Source: Melastoma dodecandrum (Eukaryota; Streptophyta; Magnoliopsida; Myrtales; Melastomataceae). Taken from it: DNA of 64,000 nucleotides. A program made the position numbers and the translations under genes. Within the stretch, counting starts at the first letter, position 1, and each line of letters opens with the position of its first letter. Location: assembly GCA_029817715.1 (NCBI GenBank), contig JARUPY010000434.1, positions 1,116,001 to 1,180,000 on the forward strand, read 5' to 3'. Shown here piece after piece: positions 1 to 11,853 of the stretch. The notes beneath the pieces were generated by a model, which was not told where the DNA came from, searched no databases, and saw only the letters and a list, made by a program, of their open reading frames with translations.

Positions 1-1632
1 ATTCAGATCAAAGTTTGATTTCTTTGAATACCAGATGCCAAGGTTTACAGAACCCTGTAGATATCTAAAGATCCTCTTGACCGCAGTCATGTGAGATTCT
101 TTAGGTGCTGATTGAAATCTAGCATAGTGGTACACACTAAATAGTATGTCTGGTCTAGAAGCTGTAAGGTACAGAAAGGAGCCTATCATGCTTCTGTAGA
201 GCTTACTATCCACTTCTTTACCGTTTTCGTCTTTGTCCAATTGAGTGTTTGCACCCATTAGTGTAGACAAAGGTTTCGTGCCTTCTAGGCCGAATTTATT
301 CAGAAGCTGCTTAGTGTACTTTTCTTGGTGTAAGAATGTACCTTCTGTAGTTTGCTGAATTTGTAAACCAAGGAAGAACGGGAGTTCTCCCATCACGCTC
401 ATCTCAAACTCACTTGTCATGAGTTTGGAGAATTCATCACAGAGCGTTTCATCAGTTGATCGAAAGATAATGTCATCGACATAGATCTGGACAACAATGA
501 GATGATTGCTTCTGTGTTTGAGAAAGAGAGTGGTATCTACTCTTCCTCTATTGTAGCCCTTTTCGACAAGGAAGGAGCTAAGTTTCTCATACCATGCTCT
601 AGGAGCCTGTTTAAGACCGTATAGAGCTTTGGAGAGTTTATAGACGTAGTTTCTGTGTTGCAGATCCTCGAAACCAGGAGGTTGACTTATGTAGACCTCT
701 TCTTTGATTTCTCCATTGAGGAATGCACTTTTTACGTCCATTTGATACAACTTAAAGTTGTTAAAGCAAGCATAGGCTAATAACATTCGTATTGCCTCGA
801 GACGAGCTACAGGATCAAATGTCTCATCAAAGTCGATACCCTCTTGTTGAGAATACCCTTTTGCAACGAGTCGAGCCTTATTCCTCACAATAATGCCGAA
901 CTCATTTAGTTTGTTCCTGAAAACCCATTTAGTTCCAATGATGGAACAGTTGTCAGGTTTAGGAACAAGTGTCCACACTTCGCTTCTTTCAAATTGATTA
1001 AGCTCCTCTTGCATAGCAAGTATCCAACCTGGATCACTGAGAGCTTCATCGATATTCTCTGGCTCTTTCTGTGATAGAAAGGCCGAGTGTTCATAGAAAG
1101 CATTCACAGAACGTCTTGTCTGTATGCCTCTGTTAAGATCTCCTATGACTTGGTCTATAGGATGTCGTCTTTGATAAAGAGCCGGTGCTCTAATATCACT
1201 TTGTTGATTATTCTGAGAATGTTTTTCAGAATTGTCATTTGTTTGTTCAAGATCATTTTTAGATTCATGAACAGATGGTTCACCCATCTCTTTCGTAGAG
1301 GGTGGAGGTTCTACAGCATCTTCTGTAGGTTCTTGAGATATAACATCTCTTGTAATGATAGTAGGAAGGTCATTAATTTTTACATTAATAGACTCCTCTA
1401 TAGTAGAAGTTTTTTTGTTCAGAACTCTATAAGCTTTGCTAGACACAGAATATCCAAGAAAGATGCCCTCATCTGTCTTAGCTTCGAACTTCCCTAGATT
1501 GTCCTTAGAAGGTCTCAAGATGAAACATGGACTTCCAAAGGAGTGGAAATAGGAGATGTTCGGTTTTCTCCCCCTGTATAGTTGATAGGGAGATTTCTCA
1601 AGTATGGGTGTGAGTAGAACCCTATTTGATAT
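1..1632 (-). pseudogene. Element A: integrase C-terminus and reverse transcriptase (open to window edge)
   Basis: The frame stays open without a stop from just after the TAA at 1633-1635 to base 1. It encodes the end of integrase ([17 protein letters not shown]), an acidic and serine-rich linker, then the copia reverse transcriptase: [31 protein letters not shown], the [12 protein letters not shown] motif and the catalytic YVDD at about 472-483. The last residues ([10 protein letters not shown]) are the start of the RNase H domain. The enzyme would copy element RNA into DNA in cytoplasmic particles. No start codon is expected because it is the C-terminal half of a gag-pol polyprotein, cut off from its N-terminal half by the stop. 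Confidence 0.85.
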
Positions 1633-3189
1633 TTAGCAGGCTGTATTAACAGCTTCTACCCATAGGTTCTGTGGAGCAGAGCTCTCACACATCATGGTTC
1701 TAGCCATGTCTATTAGAGTTTTATTTTTCCGTTCTGCTACTCCATTCTGTTGAGGAGTATAAGGAGTAGAAAAATTGTGATCGATACCATGTTCGTCACA
1801 GAAAGTAGTGATGTCATGGTTTTCAAACTCAGTACCATGATCCGTTCTTATAGTTTTTACAGAAGATCCAATTTCATTCTGTAGTTTCTTAGCTAGCTTA
1901 ATGAAAGTTTCAAAAGCATCGCTCTTGTGAGTTAGAAATTTAACCCACGTGTATCTAGAGTAGTCATCAACCACAACTAGACAGTACCTTCTACCGCCGA
2001 TACTTTGAACTCTAGTAGATCCGAATAGATCCATATGTAGAAGTTCGAGAGGTTGAGAAGTAGAAACTTCATTATTGGCTTTGAATGAAGATTTAGTTTG
2101 TTTTCCAAGTGAACATGCTTCACAGAAGCTGTCATGCTCAAAACGGATATTGGGTAATCCCTTAACCAAATCCTTTTTCACAAGCTTGGATAACAATTTG
2201 AAGTTGGAGTGTCCCAACCTTCTATGCCATAGTAGGCTTTCATCTTTGACTGTCAGAAGGCAGTTTTCTGTAGTACAGAAGCTATTCTGAGTCAAGGTAT
2301 AGATGTTCCTCTTACGAGTCCCAATGAAGCGAACTTCATTGTTCAGGATTCCGGAACACTTGCCTTGATCAAAAATTATTTTATAACCTTTGTCACAAAG
2401 CTGGCTAATGCTCGGCAAATTATGTTTGAGTTCTGTAAACAACAGAACCTCATCGATGACCATGGAGTCAGAACTTCCAATGGTACCTTTGCCGATGACA
2501 GAGCGTTTGCTATTGTCACCGAATTTAACCGACCCTCCACATTGTAGAGTCAGTTGAGAAAATTTGGATGGATCTCCGGTCATGTGCCTGGAGCATCCAC
2601 TATCCAGATACCATTCACTTTCAACAGTTTCTGTTTGAAAGCAGGTATTGAGTTCATTTTGAGCTTCTGTGTGAGCTGTGAGGCACATGAGTGCTTCCTC
2701 ATCATCAGAATCATCAAGTCCTGCCCAAGTAGCTATTGCTTTCTTGAACTTGTGTTTAGGAGAAGGTTTATCCTTTTCTTTAAGTAAAGGACATTCTATA
2801 CAGTAATGCCCTTTCTTTTTGCATTTATAACATGTGACCGATTTTGGGTCCATGTGATTTTGGCTTTTCTTATTGAAGCGCTTTTTGGAGGCGAACCGCA
2901 AAAGGCGTTTAGCTATCATTGCGAGTTCATCATCCGAATCAGCTTCTGCTTCACCATCTGAACCTTCTGTAGGTTCTTCTGATGCTCTGAAAGCAATGGG
3001 TGCTCTCTTTATATCTGGTTGAGAGGATCTTTCCATCTCATACGAGATTAAGGAGCTCATCAACTGATCTAGTCGAAGAGTATAAAGGTCTTTAGCTTCC
3101 TCTATAGCCGTTTTCTTGGCTTCCCATGATTTGGGTAGAGTGCGCAAAATCTTTCGAACTAGTTCAGAGTTTTGATAGGTTTTGCCCAA
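1633..3189 (-). pseudogene. Element A: gag C-terminus, CCHC knuckle, protease, integrase core
   Basis: An open frame of 518 codons. In order it contains the gag helix region (LVRKILRTLPKSWEAKKTAI), an acidic stretch, an intact CX2CX4HX4C knuckle (CYKCKKKGHYCIEC), the protease active site WYLDSGCSRHMTG, the GAG-pre-integrase LLWHRRLGHSN with its CX2C partner (CEACSLGKQ), and the integrase core with HMDLFG, RTDHGTEF and QQNGVAERKN, giving the D,D,E triad. The apparent first codon is TTG, so this is the downstream part of a longer gag-pol and not an independent gene. It ends at TAA (1633-1635), after which the same frame continues into reverse transcriptase. Confidence 0.88.
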
Positions 3190-3202
3190 ATGCGTTAGGG
3201 CA

Positions 3203-3540
3203 TCAATAAGAAGATTGAGTTCTCTGGAACATCTGTTCTACATATTCATCAGACTTCATGGTAAAATTTTCATATTGGTGAATTAAGAAATTCACCTTAG
3301 TTTCTCTTATCTGGTCTGTCGCAATGTACATGGTGACAAGTTTATCCCAGATTTCCTTGCCCGAAGTGCAAGTTGAAACTTTGACGAATTCACCTTCTAT
3401 CATAGCATTGAACATCAAATACTTTGCCGTTTTAGTGAGTCGTTTGATCTTAAGGTATTCCCGTGTAGGATAACCTTCTCGATCAAATCGTCGGTTCTCT
3501 AGTATAGAAGGTGGTCCATCTTCTATATAAGACCATAAAC
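3203..3540 (-). pseudogene. Element A: N-terminal gag fragment
   Basis: Encodes the copia gag segment that normally precedes the C-terminal gag helices: IEDGP, LTKTAKYLMFNAM, GKEIWDKLVTMY, ETKVNFLIHQYENF and EYVEQMFQR. The frame then ends at TGA. The expected continuation (ELNLLIDALTHLGKTYQN) is found in another frame, so one small indel near 3225 separates it from the 1633-3189 frame. Upstream of IEDGP the reading turns into unrelated integrase sequence of element B, so the first 30 or so gag residues and the start codon are missing. Confidence 0.8.
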
Positions 3541-4511
3541 ACTCTCTCATTCTGCTCAAAAGTGTCAGTACCATCAACACCAGTGCTAATATCATCAGCA
3601 AAATCAGACTCCAAGAACTTTGCATTCATGGAGTCAATCACTGTTCTCTCACGACTAGGACAATAGAACCTGTACCCTTTAGACCTATCAGGATATCCAA
3701 TGAAAAAGCAACGAGTAGTCTTTGGATCAATTTTACTCATATTGGGATTGAAAATTTTCACCTCAGCAGGATAGCCCCACACACGAAGATGATTAATGCT
3801 AGGTTTACGACCGGTCCAAATTTCGAAAGGAGTTTTAGGCACAGATTTTGAAGGAATACGGTTAAGGATGTACAAAGCAGATCTAAGCGCTTCACCCCAC
3901 AATAAACTCGGTAGGTTAGACCTACTCATCATGCTTCTCATCATGTCCATAAGGGTGCGATTCCGCCTTTCGGCCACACCATTTTGTTCGGGCGTATAAG
4001 GCATGGTATACTGTGGAACAATCCCACATTCCTGTAAGTACTTAGCAAAAGGTCCCATTTGTTGTCCAGAACCATCATGTCTACCATAGTACTCACCACC
4101 ACGATCAGACCGTACTACCTTAATGACTTTCTCTAACTGCTTCTCGACTTCGGTCTTAAAGACTTTAAATTTGTCAAGAGCTTCTGACTTATCTTTAATG
4201 AAATAGAGATAGCCATATCGAGAGAAATCATCTATGAATGTTATAAAATATTTATTTCCACACAATGTAGCAGGGTAAGGTCCAGAGATATCTGTATGAA
4301 TGATTTCTAAAAGCTCTGAGCTACGAGTAGATCCTTTCTTCTTAAACTTTGTGAATTTACCTTTAATGCAATCAACACAAATATCTAGATCACTAAAATC
4401 AAGAGAAGGTAGAATTTCACTTTTAACTAATCTTTGAATCATTTCTCTTGATATGTGACCTAAGCGTTTATGCCACAGTAGATAAGCATCTCTTGGAGGA
4501 ACTCGACTCAA
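3541..4511 (-). pseudogene. Element B: GAG-pre-integrase and integrase
   Basis: Shows LLWHKRLGHISREMIQRLV with CVDCIKGK (the zinc-binding HHCC part), then the integrase core: IIHTDISGPYP, FITFIDDFSRYGYLYF, VVRSDRGGEYYG and EQNGVAERRNRTL, giving an intact D,D,E set. After the core come WGEALRSALYILNRIPSK and the GRKPSINHLRVWGYPAEV region. The frame then crosses the junction at about 3535-3550 and picks up 20-odd out-of-frame residues of element A before stopping. Splicing of the element cDNA into the host genome is the family role. Confidence 0.87.
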
Positions 4512-4587
4512 CAGAAAAGTTTTGAAAAGGAGCAGGAGTCAAAAGCAATTGGAACAATCCATTATTTAAAATTCCAGAACCAACAAC

Positions 4588-5820
4588 CTATGAATTCAAA
4601 GACAACTGGACTGAACCTCGTTCAAAAAGAAAAGAGTAACCGCTGGAGTTCAAAGCTGAAATAGAAATCAAGTTTCGTCTAATAGTGGGAACATAAAAGA
4701 CATTTCTCAATATGAGAACATGATTTGACTCTAGAACAAGATGGACAACTCCTGTGGACTCGACTTTGACTTCAACATCGTTTCCCACTTTAAGCTTTGA
4801 CTCCGTCTCACTTGGTTTCCTTATGCTCTTGAACCCCTGCAATGTCGTAGTAACATGCACAGAAGCACCACTATCAATCCACCAAGAGCTAGGCGAGACA
4901 TCAACTAGATTTGACTCAAAACAGACAAAAATAGATGAGTTACCTCCGGACTTATTTTGCTCAAGTCGAGCCTTTAGCTTAAAGCAATCTTTCTTTAGAT
5001 GCCCCAGTTTTTGACAATAGACGTATTTGACATCTTTCTTAAAAGGAGCTCTAGGACCTCCCTCATTCTGGTCGTGGCCATGCCTCTTAAAGCCCTTATT
5101 TTTAGAAGCACTAGGGTGAAAACGCTTAGAATGCTTCTTACCCTTTACAAAAGAAGGCCTAGAAGAAGACACAAGGAAAGCACTCTCAGTCTTCTCCCTC
5201 TTAAGTTTCTCCTCCTCCGCCATACACTTGCTAATCAGATCATTGACAGTCCAACTCTCATTTTGGGAGATAAAAGCTGTTTTGATTTGCGAGAAATTTG
5301 GAGGCAAGGAATTGAGAGCATGAAGAATAATGAACTTATCTGGCAGAGGAATTTCAAGGCTTTTCAGTTTGGATTGGAGGGAAATCATTTCCAGGATGTA
5401 GTCTCTCACTCCTCCCACATTATCATAAGACATACTCGTCAACTTCTTTAGAAGGACACTAGATTCAGCCATATCGGGTACAAGGTACCTTTCTCCAAGA
5501 GGAGTGAGCACCTCCCTAGCAGTAGTAGTCTCGGGTAGCCCACTCAACAGATGTTCTGAGATAGATCTCCTCATGGCTAGAAGGCTCATATAATTTGAAT
5601 GCTCTCACTTACTAAAATACTCCCTTTCCATTGGAGTGCTAGCCTCTGTAAGTGGAGCAGGGCGATCCACACGTAAAGCAAGATCTAGATTGACGAATCC
5701 CAGGGCGTACAGAAGTTCGTCCTTCCATTTATTATAATTTGATCCATTCAGGACCTCAACAACACCAACACCAGCATTGTTCAAAGCAGGAGTGACTGAA
5801 AACAAAATGCAACAATACAT
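4588..5820 (-). pseudogene. Element B: gag, degenerate zinc knuckle and aspartic protease
   Basis: Two open stretches (5820-5605 and 5589-4588) are the same frame, interrupted by one TGA where the family has Trp (EYFSK-stop-EHSNYMSLL). gag features: VEVLNGSNYNKWK near the start, then AESSVLLKKLTSMSYDNVGGVRDYI and a Lys/His-rich basic region. The zinc knuckle has lost its first cysteine (KYVYCQKLGHLKKDC, where KC is usual). The protease motif WWIDSGASVHVT is intact. A TAG at the end plus a frameshift near 4520 separate this from the integrase frame. Nucleocapsid assembly and polyprotein cleavage are the family roles. Confidence 0.83.
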
Positions 5821-5978
5821 GAGTGAACAAAAATATAATAGTCAATTACATGGACTATCAACTAGAGAATCTCAAACAACGCCAAATGCAGAAAATCCAA
5901 CACCTTTGGGCAGAAAGACCCCACACCAGCAAAGCAAAGACACTCTAATAACCCTCAAAAAGTCCTAGAAAATCCCAC

Positions 5979-6255
5979 CTGTCACTTCGAGTGGGCCTCT
6001 TTGGCAGCCAAGCACTCAAAACATAAATGTGAGACATCTCACTTAATGAGAACACGTGCGATTGTAAGAAACGTCAGCTGTCACTCAGGTTGAGTCGCTT
6101 TGGCAACCAAACAACCAAAGCACAAATCCGAAAGCCACTTACCCTAAATGCACATGCCTGTGAGACAACTCACCTGTCACTGTAAACGAGCCACTTTGGC
6201 AGCCAAACATTTACAGCACAAATGTGAAGTCGCCCCACATGTTCACTCACACCAA
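5979..6255 (-). repeat. Imperfect tandem repeat of about 98 bp in the element B leader
   Basis: Three blocks begin with CTGTCAC at 5979, 6078 and 6174 (spacing 99 and 96). Each carries CTTTGGCARCCAA followed by a CACAAATSYGA-like segment. They lie in the untranslated leader between the primer site and gag. Confidence 0.75.
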
Positions 6256-6552
6256 ATAATACGTTGTCCAGTCACCAGAATTAGAAAGCAACTCAGCATA
6301 GTTTATCCACAAATGGCAAACAGTTAAAATCACCACCTATTTCTACACACAATGCATCTAATTTCAAAATCACTAAGGAACAAACACGATGCATTAAAGA
6401 AATAATTATAGAACCGTGAAATAGGCATAAATTTCATAAACATTAAAATATTAAAGATCATAAACCCATAGGAAACTCTCTAGATTATTTTATTATTATT
6501 TTAAATTTAAGTTTACAAACCCACAGTCCTTTACGTGGGTATGAGGAATCCT

Positions 6553-6592
6553 TTTTATTATAATAATAATAATTATTATTATTATTTTTAAT
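6553..6592. repeat. AT-rich trinucleotide run
   Basis: A run of TTATTATAATAATAAT-type trinucleotides that is nearly self-complementary, within the element B leader. Confidence 0.7.
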
Positions 6593-6845
6593 AACTTAAA
6601 TATTCTGTCTGTGATCCCACAATGGACAGGCAATCTGGATTTCAACTTTAGTGTCGATTGATTTTTTTTTGTTTAATAAATAATTGAAATTGCAAGCCAT
6701 ATCCAATCTAGGATTTATAAGCCCGTGAGATTGAAGCCAATCATTCGTCAGATTAGAAATCAAACGACGAGCCCTAAAATTGAAAAACCCTAAATCGGAA
6801 CGATAAATTAATTTCAGGAAATCGATCCCAAATCGACGTACGGTC

Positions 6846-6857
6846 ACTCTGATACCA
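6846..6857 (-). other. Primer-binding site for initiator Met tRNA (element B)
   Basis: The minus strand reads TGGTATCAGAGT, the complement of the 3' end of plant initiator methionine tRNA. It sits two bases inside the LTR end, exactly where copia elements place it, and fixes the orientation of element B. Confidence 0.88.
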
Positions 6858-6859
6858 CA

Positions 6860-7362
6860 TGTAAGCAAATTAATCGCTAACCCAAGATCTCCGCAGTCGA
6901 TTTGGAACACCAAAAGGGAGAGAAAACAGAAGCGTACCTGTTTGCGCCATAATCCCCAATACAAAAGCGGAGCCAAGATCCGCGAGTACGATCTATAAGA
7001 ACGATCAAGAAAGTGCCCTAGGTCTTCCCCTCCCTCTTAACGAGACGGCCGATGGAACTGTCTAATTAATTCATCAGTGGGAGAGGGGACCTAGCGCTAT
7101 TATATAAACGTGACATGCTCTTCCATCACGGGTTTATGTCAACATTAGGCCTACACCGAGTTACCGTCCAGCCGACATCAATAACAACCTGAGATGTTGC
7201 AAAAGCCCATAGATCACCCAAAACCAAAAGGGGCTATCATGCATTGTCCCGTAATTAACATACAACCTGTTTTTTATAAAATAAACAAAATAATTAATTA
7301 TAGCCCAAAGGAATTTTTTGAAATAAAAGAAATAAAATAAAATATTTATAAAAATTCCAACA
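6860..7362 (-). repeat. 5' LTR of element B
   Basis: On the minus strand it begins TGTTGGAATTTTT and ends GCTTACA, giving the canonical TG...CA termini and a length of 503 bp. The end abuts the primer-binding site. The partner 3' LTR is not in the window, so boundaries rest on the termini, the primer site and the family-typical TGTTGGAA start. Confidence 0.8.
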
Positions 7363-9170
7363 CTTATCACTCATATTCATTGTCTTTAGTGTAAAACTAA
7401 GCACGTGTTATGCGAGCTACCACTCTGATAAAGCTTCTATAAATAACGATTCCCTTTTTTAAACGATTTTTAATACAGCATTGTTTATTCCGAATGTCTT
7501 AGTATTAAATTTATTGAATTAATTCATAAACTAAGTCGTTCACCCGTAAGAAGAGACTTACTTGTCAATGTTACTTGCTCGCAAATGTTTTTTAGATATT
7601 TGAAAATATATAGTGAGATATTTGATTATTTTAATTAACTTTGATACAATCAAGTTGTAATATTACGAGAAGATGAGAACCTCTCTTGCTAAGGAAATAT
7701 ATATTTCCCTAAAGCCAACTACATGAGTCTACAACTTGTGTATGAAGTAATACATTTTCTTATCCTTAGTTTAATTCGATTAATACATATTTGGTCGCTC
7801 AAGGATTATTTCTAGAGCATTTTAAGAAGCTTATATGTAGAATCAAATCGGGAAAGACATGTCAAGAAATCATCTAGTCATCGTACTCATTTGTAAAAAC
7901 TTCGCTTGAAAAACTAAAGCATAAAATCAAAGATGAATATATATGTGAAAAATGTTGATAGTTACCGAGAGATTACTTGAAAGTTTTGAGTCTTAATAAG
8001 TAAAAAAATTTGGTTTAAGTCAATTGCTTCTTAGAGTGAGGGTTCTTGTGTAATTACAAAACCGATTGTTTTGCAATCTAGTCTGTTTTGTACCGGGGTT
8101 AGTCATATAGGTAGTTGTGCAAAGAAGTCGTCAAACATGAGGATCTTAAATAAGTGGTGGTGTGGTAGATGCAATAGTAAAAATCACGTTGCAGGAAGTC
8201 ACAAAGAAGTGTCTTTGTGCAAATAGTGTGACAAACGTCTAAGTGAAAGCCACATATGCAGGGAAAAAGTTGAGGCTACGCAAGGTTGTCAATCACAGCG
8301 TGCGTGTAAGTTTGTTAGTTACATTTAGGGGTATTTACGCTTGTTGTACTCCCTTTTTCCTATAACCGGTGAAAACACCTTTATTGGGTATAATGCTGGG
8401 AGAGTGAAAATATGCTAATTATTTAACTATAAATCTCGTGTAATACAAATTTTTAAAAATCTTTCGCAATTACCTTTCCCAATAAAACGTTCATGCCTGA
8501 TATATTTCTTTATCAACAGTCTCTTAGTTATGATATAATATAATTCAGTTTCTTCTTCTTCCCAGTACAATTTCTACTTTTGCCTTGTTTTAAGACTGAC
8601 TAGCTAGTTTCCAAATACAATAACTTGTCACTAGAAAAGGAAAAAAACAATACTCGATTTTATCAAATTTGATTTTAAAGTTTGAATATGTTATATATAT
8701 ATATCTCTTTTGGCAATGAGATTTTGCATACTCGAATGTTAAATACATTACCCAGCAGTAGCATCAAGTTTTTGGTTACCCCTCCCGGTGCATTTCGAAA
8801 TTTGGTTCTAGTCGTTTGGGGGCGTTTCAAAATTTGAACTGGCCTCCCCTTCTTTTTTTTATATCGATTTTGTTTAATTAACTACAATGCTACGCCCCAA
8901 CAATAAAAATAAAACATGAATAAAGATAATATTTAAAAAGTTCATAAAAAAATCAAACATAAAAACTGTCCTACCCTTGACACAATCAGCTGAAAAGAAT
9001 TAAATTAAAGACACGAATTAGTTGGATAAAACTTTTATTATTACATCCCAACTCAGATGGGGGAACAGACAACTCACGCCGCCCTGCTCCCCCACTGGAA
9101 AGCACCCATACACCCTCCCCCACTCGATCCCTTCCCCTCCCCGCTTTTCCCTTCTACTCGTTTCCCACCC
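7363..9170. other. AT-rich intergenic region upstream of actin
   Basis: No gene or recognisable element was found. It contains a short AT dinucleotide tract near 8692-8706 and, from about 9057, a pyrimidine-rich CCTCCCC stretch typical of plant core promoters just before the actin TATA box. Confidence 0.6.
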
Positions 9171-9178
9171 CGTCCCCG

Positions 9179-9185
9179 TATAAAA
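9179..9185 (+). promoter_or_regulatory. TATA box of the actin gene
   Basis: TATAAAA in a C-rich context, about 140 bases upstream of the proposed leader intron. Transcription would start near 9210, giving a roughly 110-base non-coding first exon. The position is inferred from the motif only. Confidence 0.6.
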
Positions 9186-9321
9186 CATCCCCCTTCTCCT
9201 CCCACCTTCCTCGTCACACCATCCCTCCTCTCCAACCTCCCGCTATCATTCCCTCGTCCGGCCCTCATCGCTGCGAATTATCTTCGTCCCTCGACGCCAC
9301 CGCCATCTTCTTCGTCGTGAG

Positions 9322-9869
9322 GTAATGAATCTCAGATCTGGGCTTATTATCTCCTGGACCCGCTTCCCGTGACGAGCGATTGCTTGAATCGGTCTTTCTC
9401 TCCACGAAATCGGTGAATTCGGGGTGTTTATCGACTCTTTGGTTGTCGGATCTGTGTTTCCCGATCAATTGATGAGAGATCTGGATGGTTGACGTGGTGT
9501 TCGAGTGGAATTCGCGGTTTGATTGGGTTTCTGAGTCGGTTTTCTTGGTTTGAGGCGAGATCTGGGTTTTGGCCTTTTGCCTTTAATCAGTTCCTCCGAT
9601 TTCGGAATTTGGTATGCCTTTTACTGCACGTGGAAGTTGCTTTTCAGGGGGTTGATTTCCTTGGTCGAATCTTTAACATAATGCTTTGGAGATTGGTTAT
9701 TGGTTGGCGGGGCGGCTAGAACTTTATGCTTGGGCTTCCGATCTTTGTATTTGGTTTTAGAAAATTCTTTAGGGGCATACTGCTGAGAGCTGTCCTGATT
9801 CCTGCTGCTATTTATGAATAGCCGTGTTGATTCCACTGTCGGAGCTCATCTGGGGCATACTTATTTCAG
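9322..9869 (+). other. Leader (5'UTR) intron of the actin gene
   Basis: Donor GAG|GTAATG at 9321/9322 and acceptor TTATTTCAG ending at 9869, 12 bases before the start codon. Plant actin genes usually carry one intron in the leader just ahead of the ATG, and such introns commonly enhance expression. The intron is T-rich, as expected. Confidence 0.7.
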
Positions 9870-9881
9870 ATTTGTTGAAAG

Positions 9882-11270
<1,389 letters not shown>

Positions 11271-11770
11271 GTTGAACAAGTTTTATGGCTGGTGAGTCAA
11301 TATTTCTCGCTGTAGTGGGGATTTTTCCTGGTTTGTTTTTGTGTCGTGTCCTATGAAACTCAGAGTTCGATTATGATGGATAAAGACGATATTGATTTCA
11401 AGTCAACAAAAAGTTGGTCGGCATGCTTAGGTTTGTCATAACGATCTGCTTCTTGTAGTTGTTGTTCCGCTTTCCTCCTCCATGTTTCCGCTTCATGATG
11501 GCACCTCGTGTAATTTTGTGGGAGGGTGAGGAGGATAAAATGGAATTCAGCTGTCGTCTTCATCAGTAGTAGGGAATGATGTTTGTAGCAGAAGAGTTGG
11601 GGCTTTGTGTTGATGTTTCAATATCCCTATTCCTTTTTCGTTCTCTTTGGACCAAAGGTTTTCATTCGTGGTTTTCTTCAAAGCAAAAAAAGAAAAAACA
11701 ATTTGTCAACATTGTATGAAGAATATTTATAGTGTATTAGTGCCAGTTTGCTATTCTTGAAAAGGATTTG
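11271..11770 (+). other. Presumed actin 3' untranslated region
   Basis: T-rich, non-coding sequence directly after the actin stop, including AT-rich polyadenylation-like sequence near 11700-11740. The end is not sharply defined. Confidence 0.5.
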
Positions 11771-11791
11771 CTATGGATTCCGATTTCTTCC

Positions 11792-11853
11792 GAAAGCTTG
11801 CCATTTTGATGGTGTCAAGGTGGAAAGCTTGCCATTTTGATGGGGTCAAGGTG
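11792..11853. repeat. 31-bp tandem duplication
   Basis: Two adjacent copies of a unit starting GAAAGCTTGCCATTTTGATG, differing by one base (GGTGTC versus GGGGTC). Confidence 0.9.

Larger units (their letters stand above)
1..3540 (-). mobile_element. SIRE-like Ty1/copia retrotransposon (element A), 5' end missing, 3' end outside window
   Basis: Reading the minus strand from about 3540 down to base 1 gives gag, CCHC knuckle, aspartic protease, GAG-pre-integrase, integrase core and reverse transcriptase in the copia order. The first part of gag, the leader and the 5' LTR are absent: the element begins abruptly at a WSYIEDGP-like gag motif where it meets element B. The 3' part (RNase H and LTR) lies beyond base 1. 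Only two lesions are visible in 3.5 kb, a frameshift near 3225 and a TAA at 1633-1635, so the copy is fairly young. The SIRE-like assignment rests on the gag and linker style and is an inference. Confidence 0.85.
3541..7362 (-). mobile_element. Ty1/copia retrotransposon (element B): 5' LTR, primer site, gag, protease, integrase; RT missing
   Basis: Minus-strand element that starts with a 503-bp LTR (6860-7362), followed by an initiator-Met primer-binding site, a long leader of about 1 kb with internal repeats, gag, a protease site and an integrase core. It stops near 3540 at the end of the integrase. The reverse transcriptase and RNase H that should follow are replaced by gag of a different copia family (element A). 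gag and integrase motifs differ from those of A, so this is not a simple tandem duplication. Confidence 0.83.

Noticed and set aside
1087..1497. Plus-strand 136-codon frame
   Set aside because: Lies over the copia linker and RT region, which reads convincingly on the minus strand.
9057..9320. 87-codon frame before actin
   Set aside because: Pro/Ser-rich by-product of the C-rich promoter and leader; overlaps the TATA box and has no family motif.
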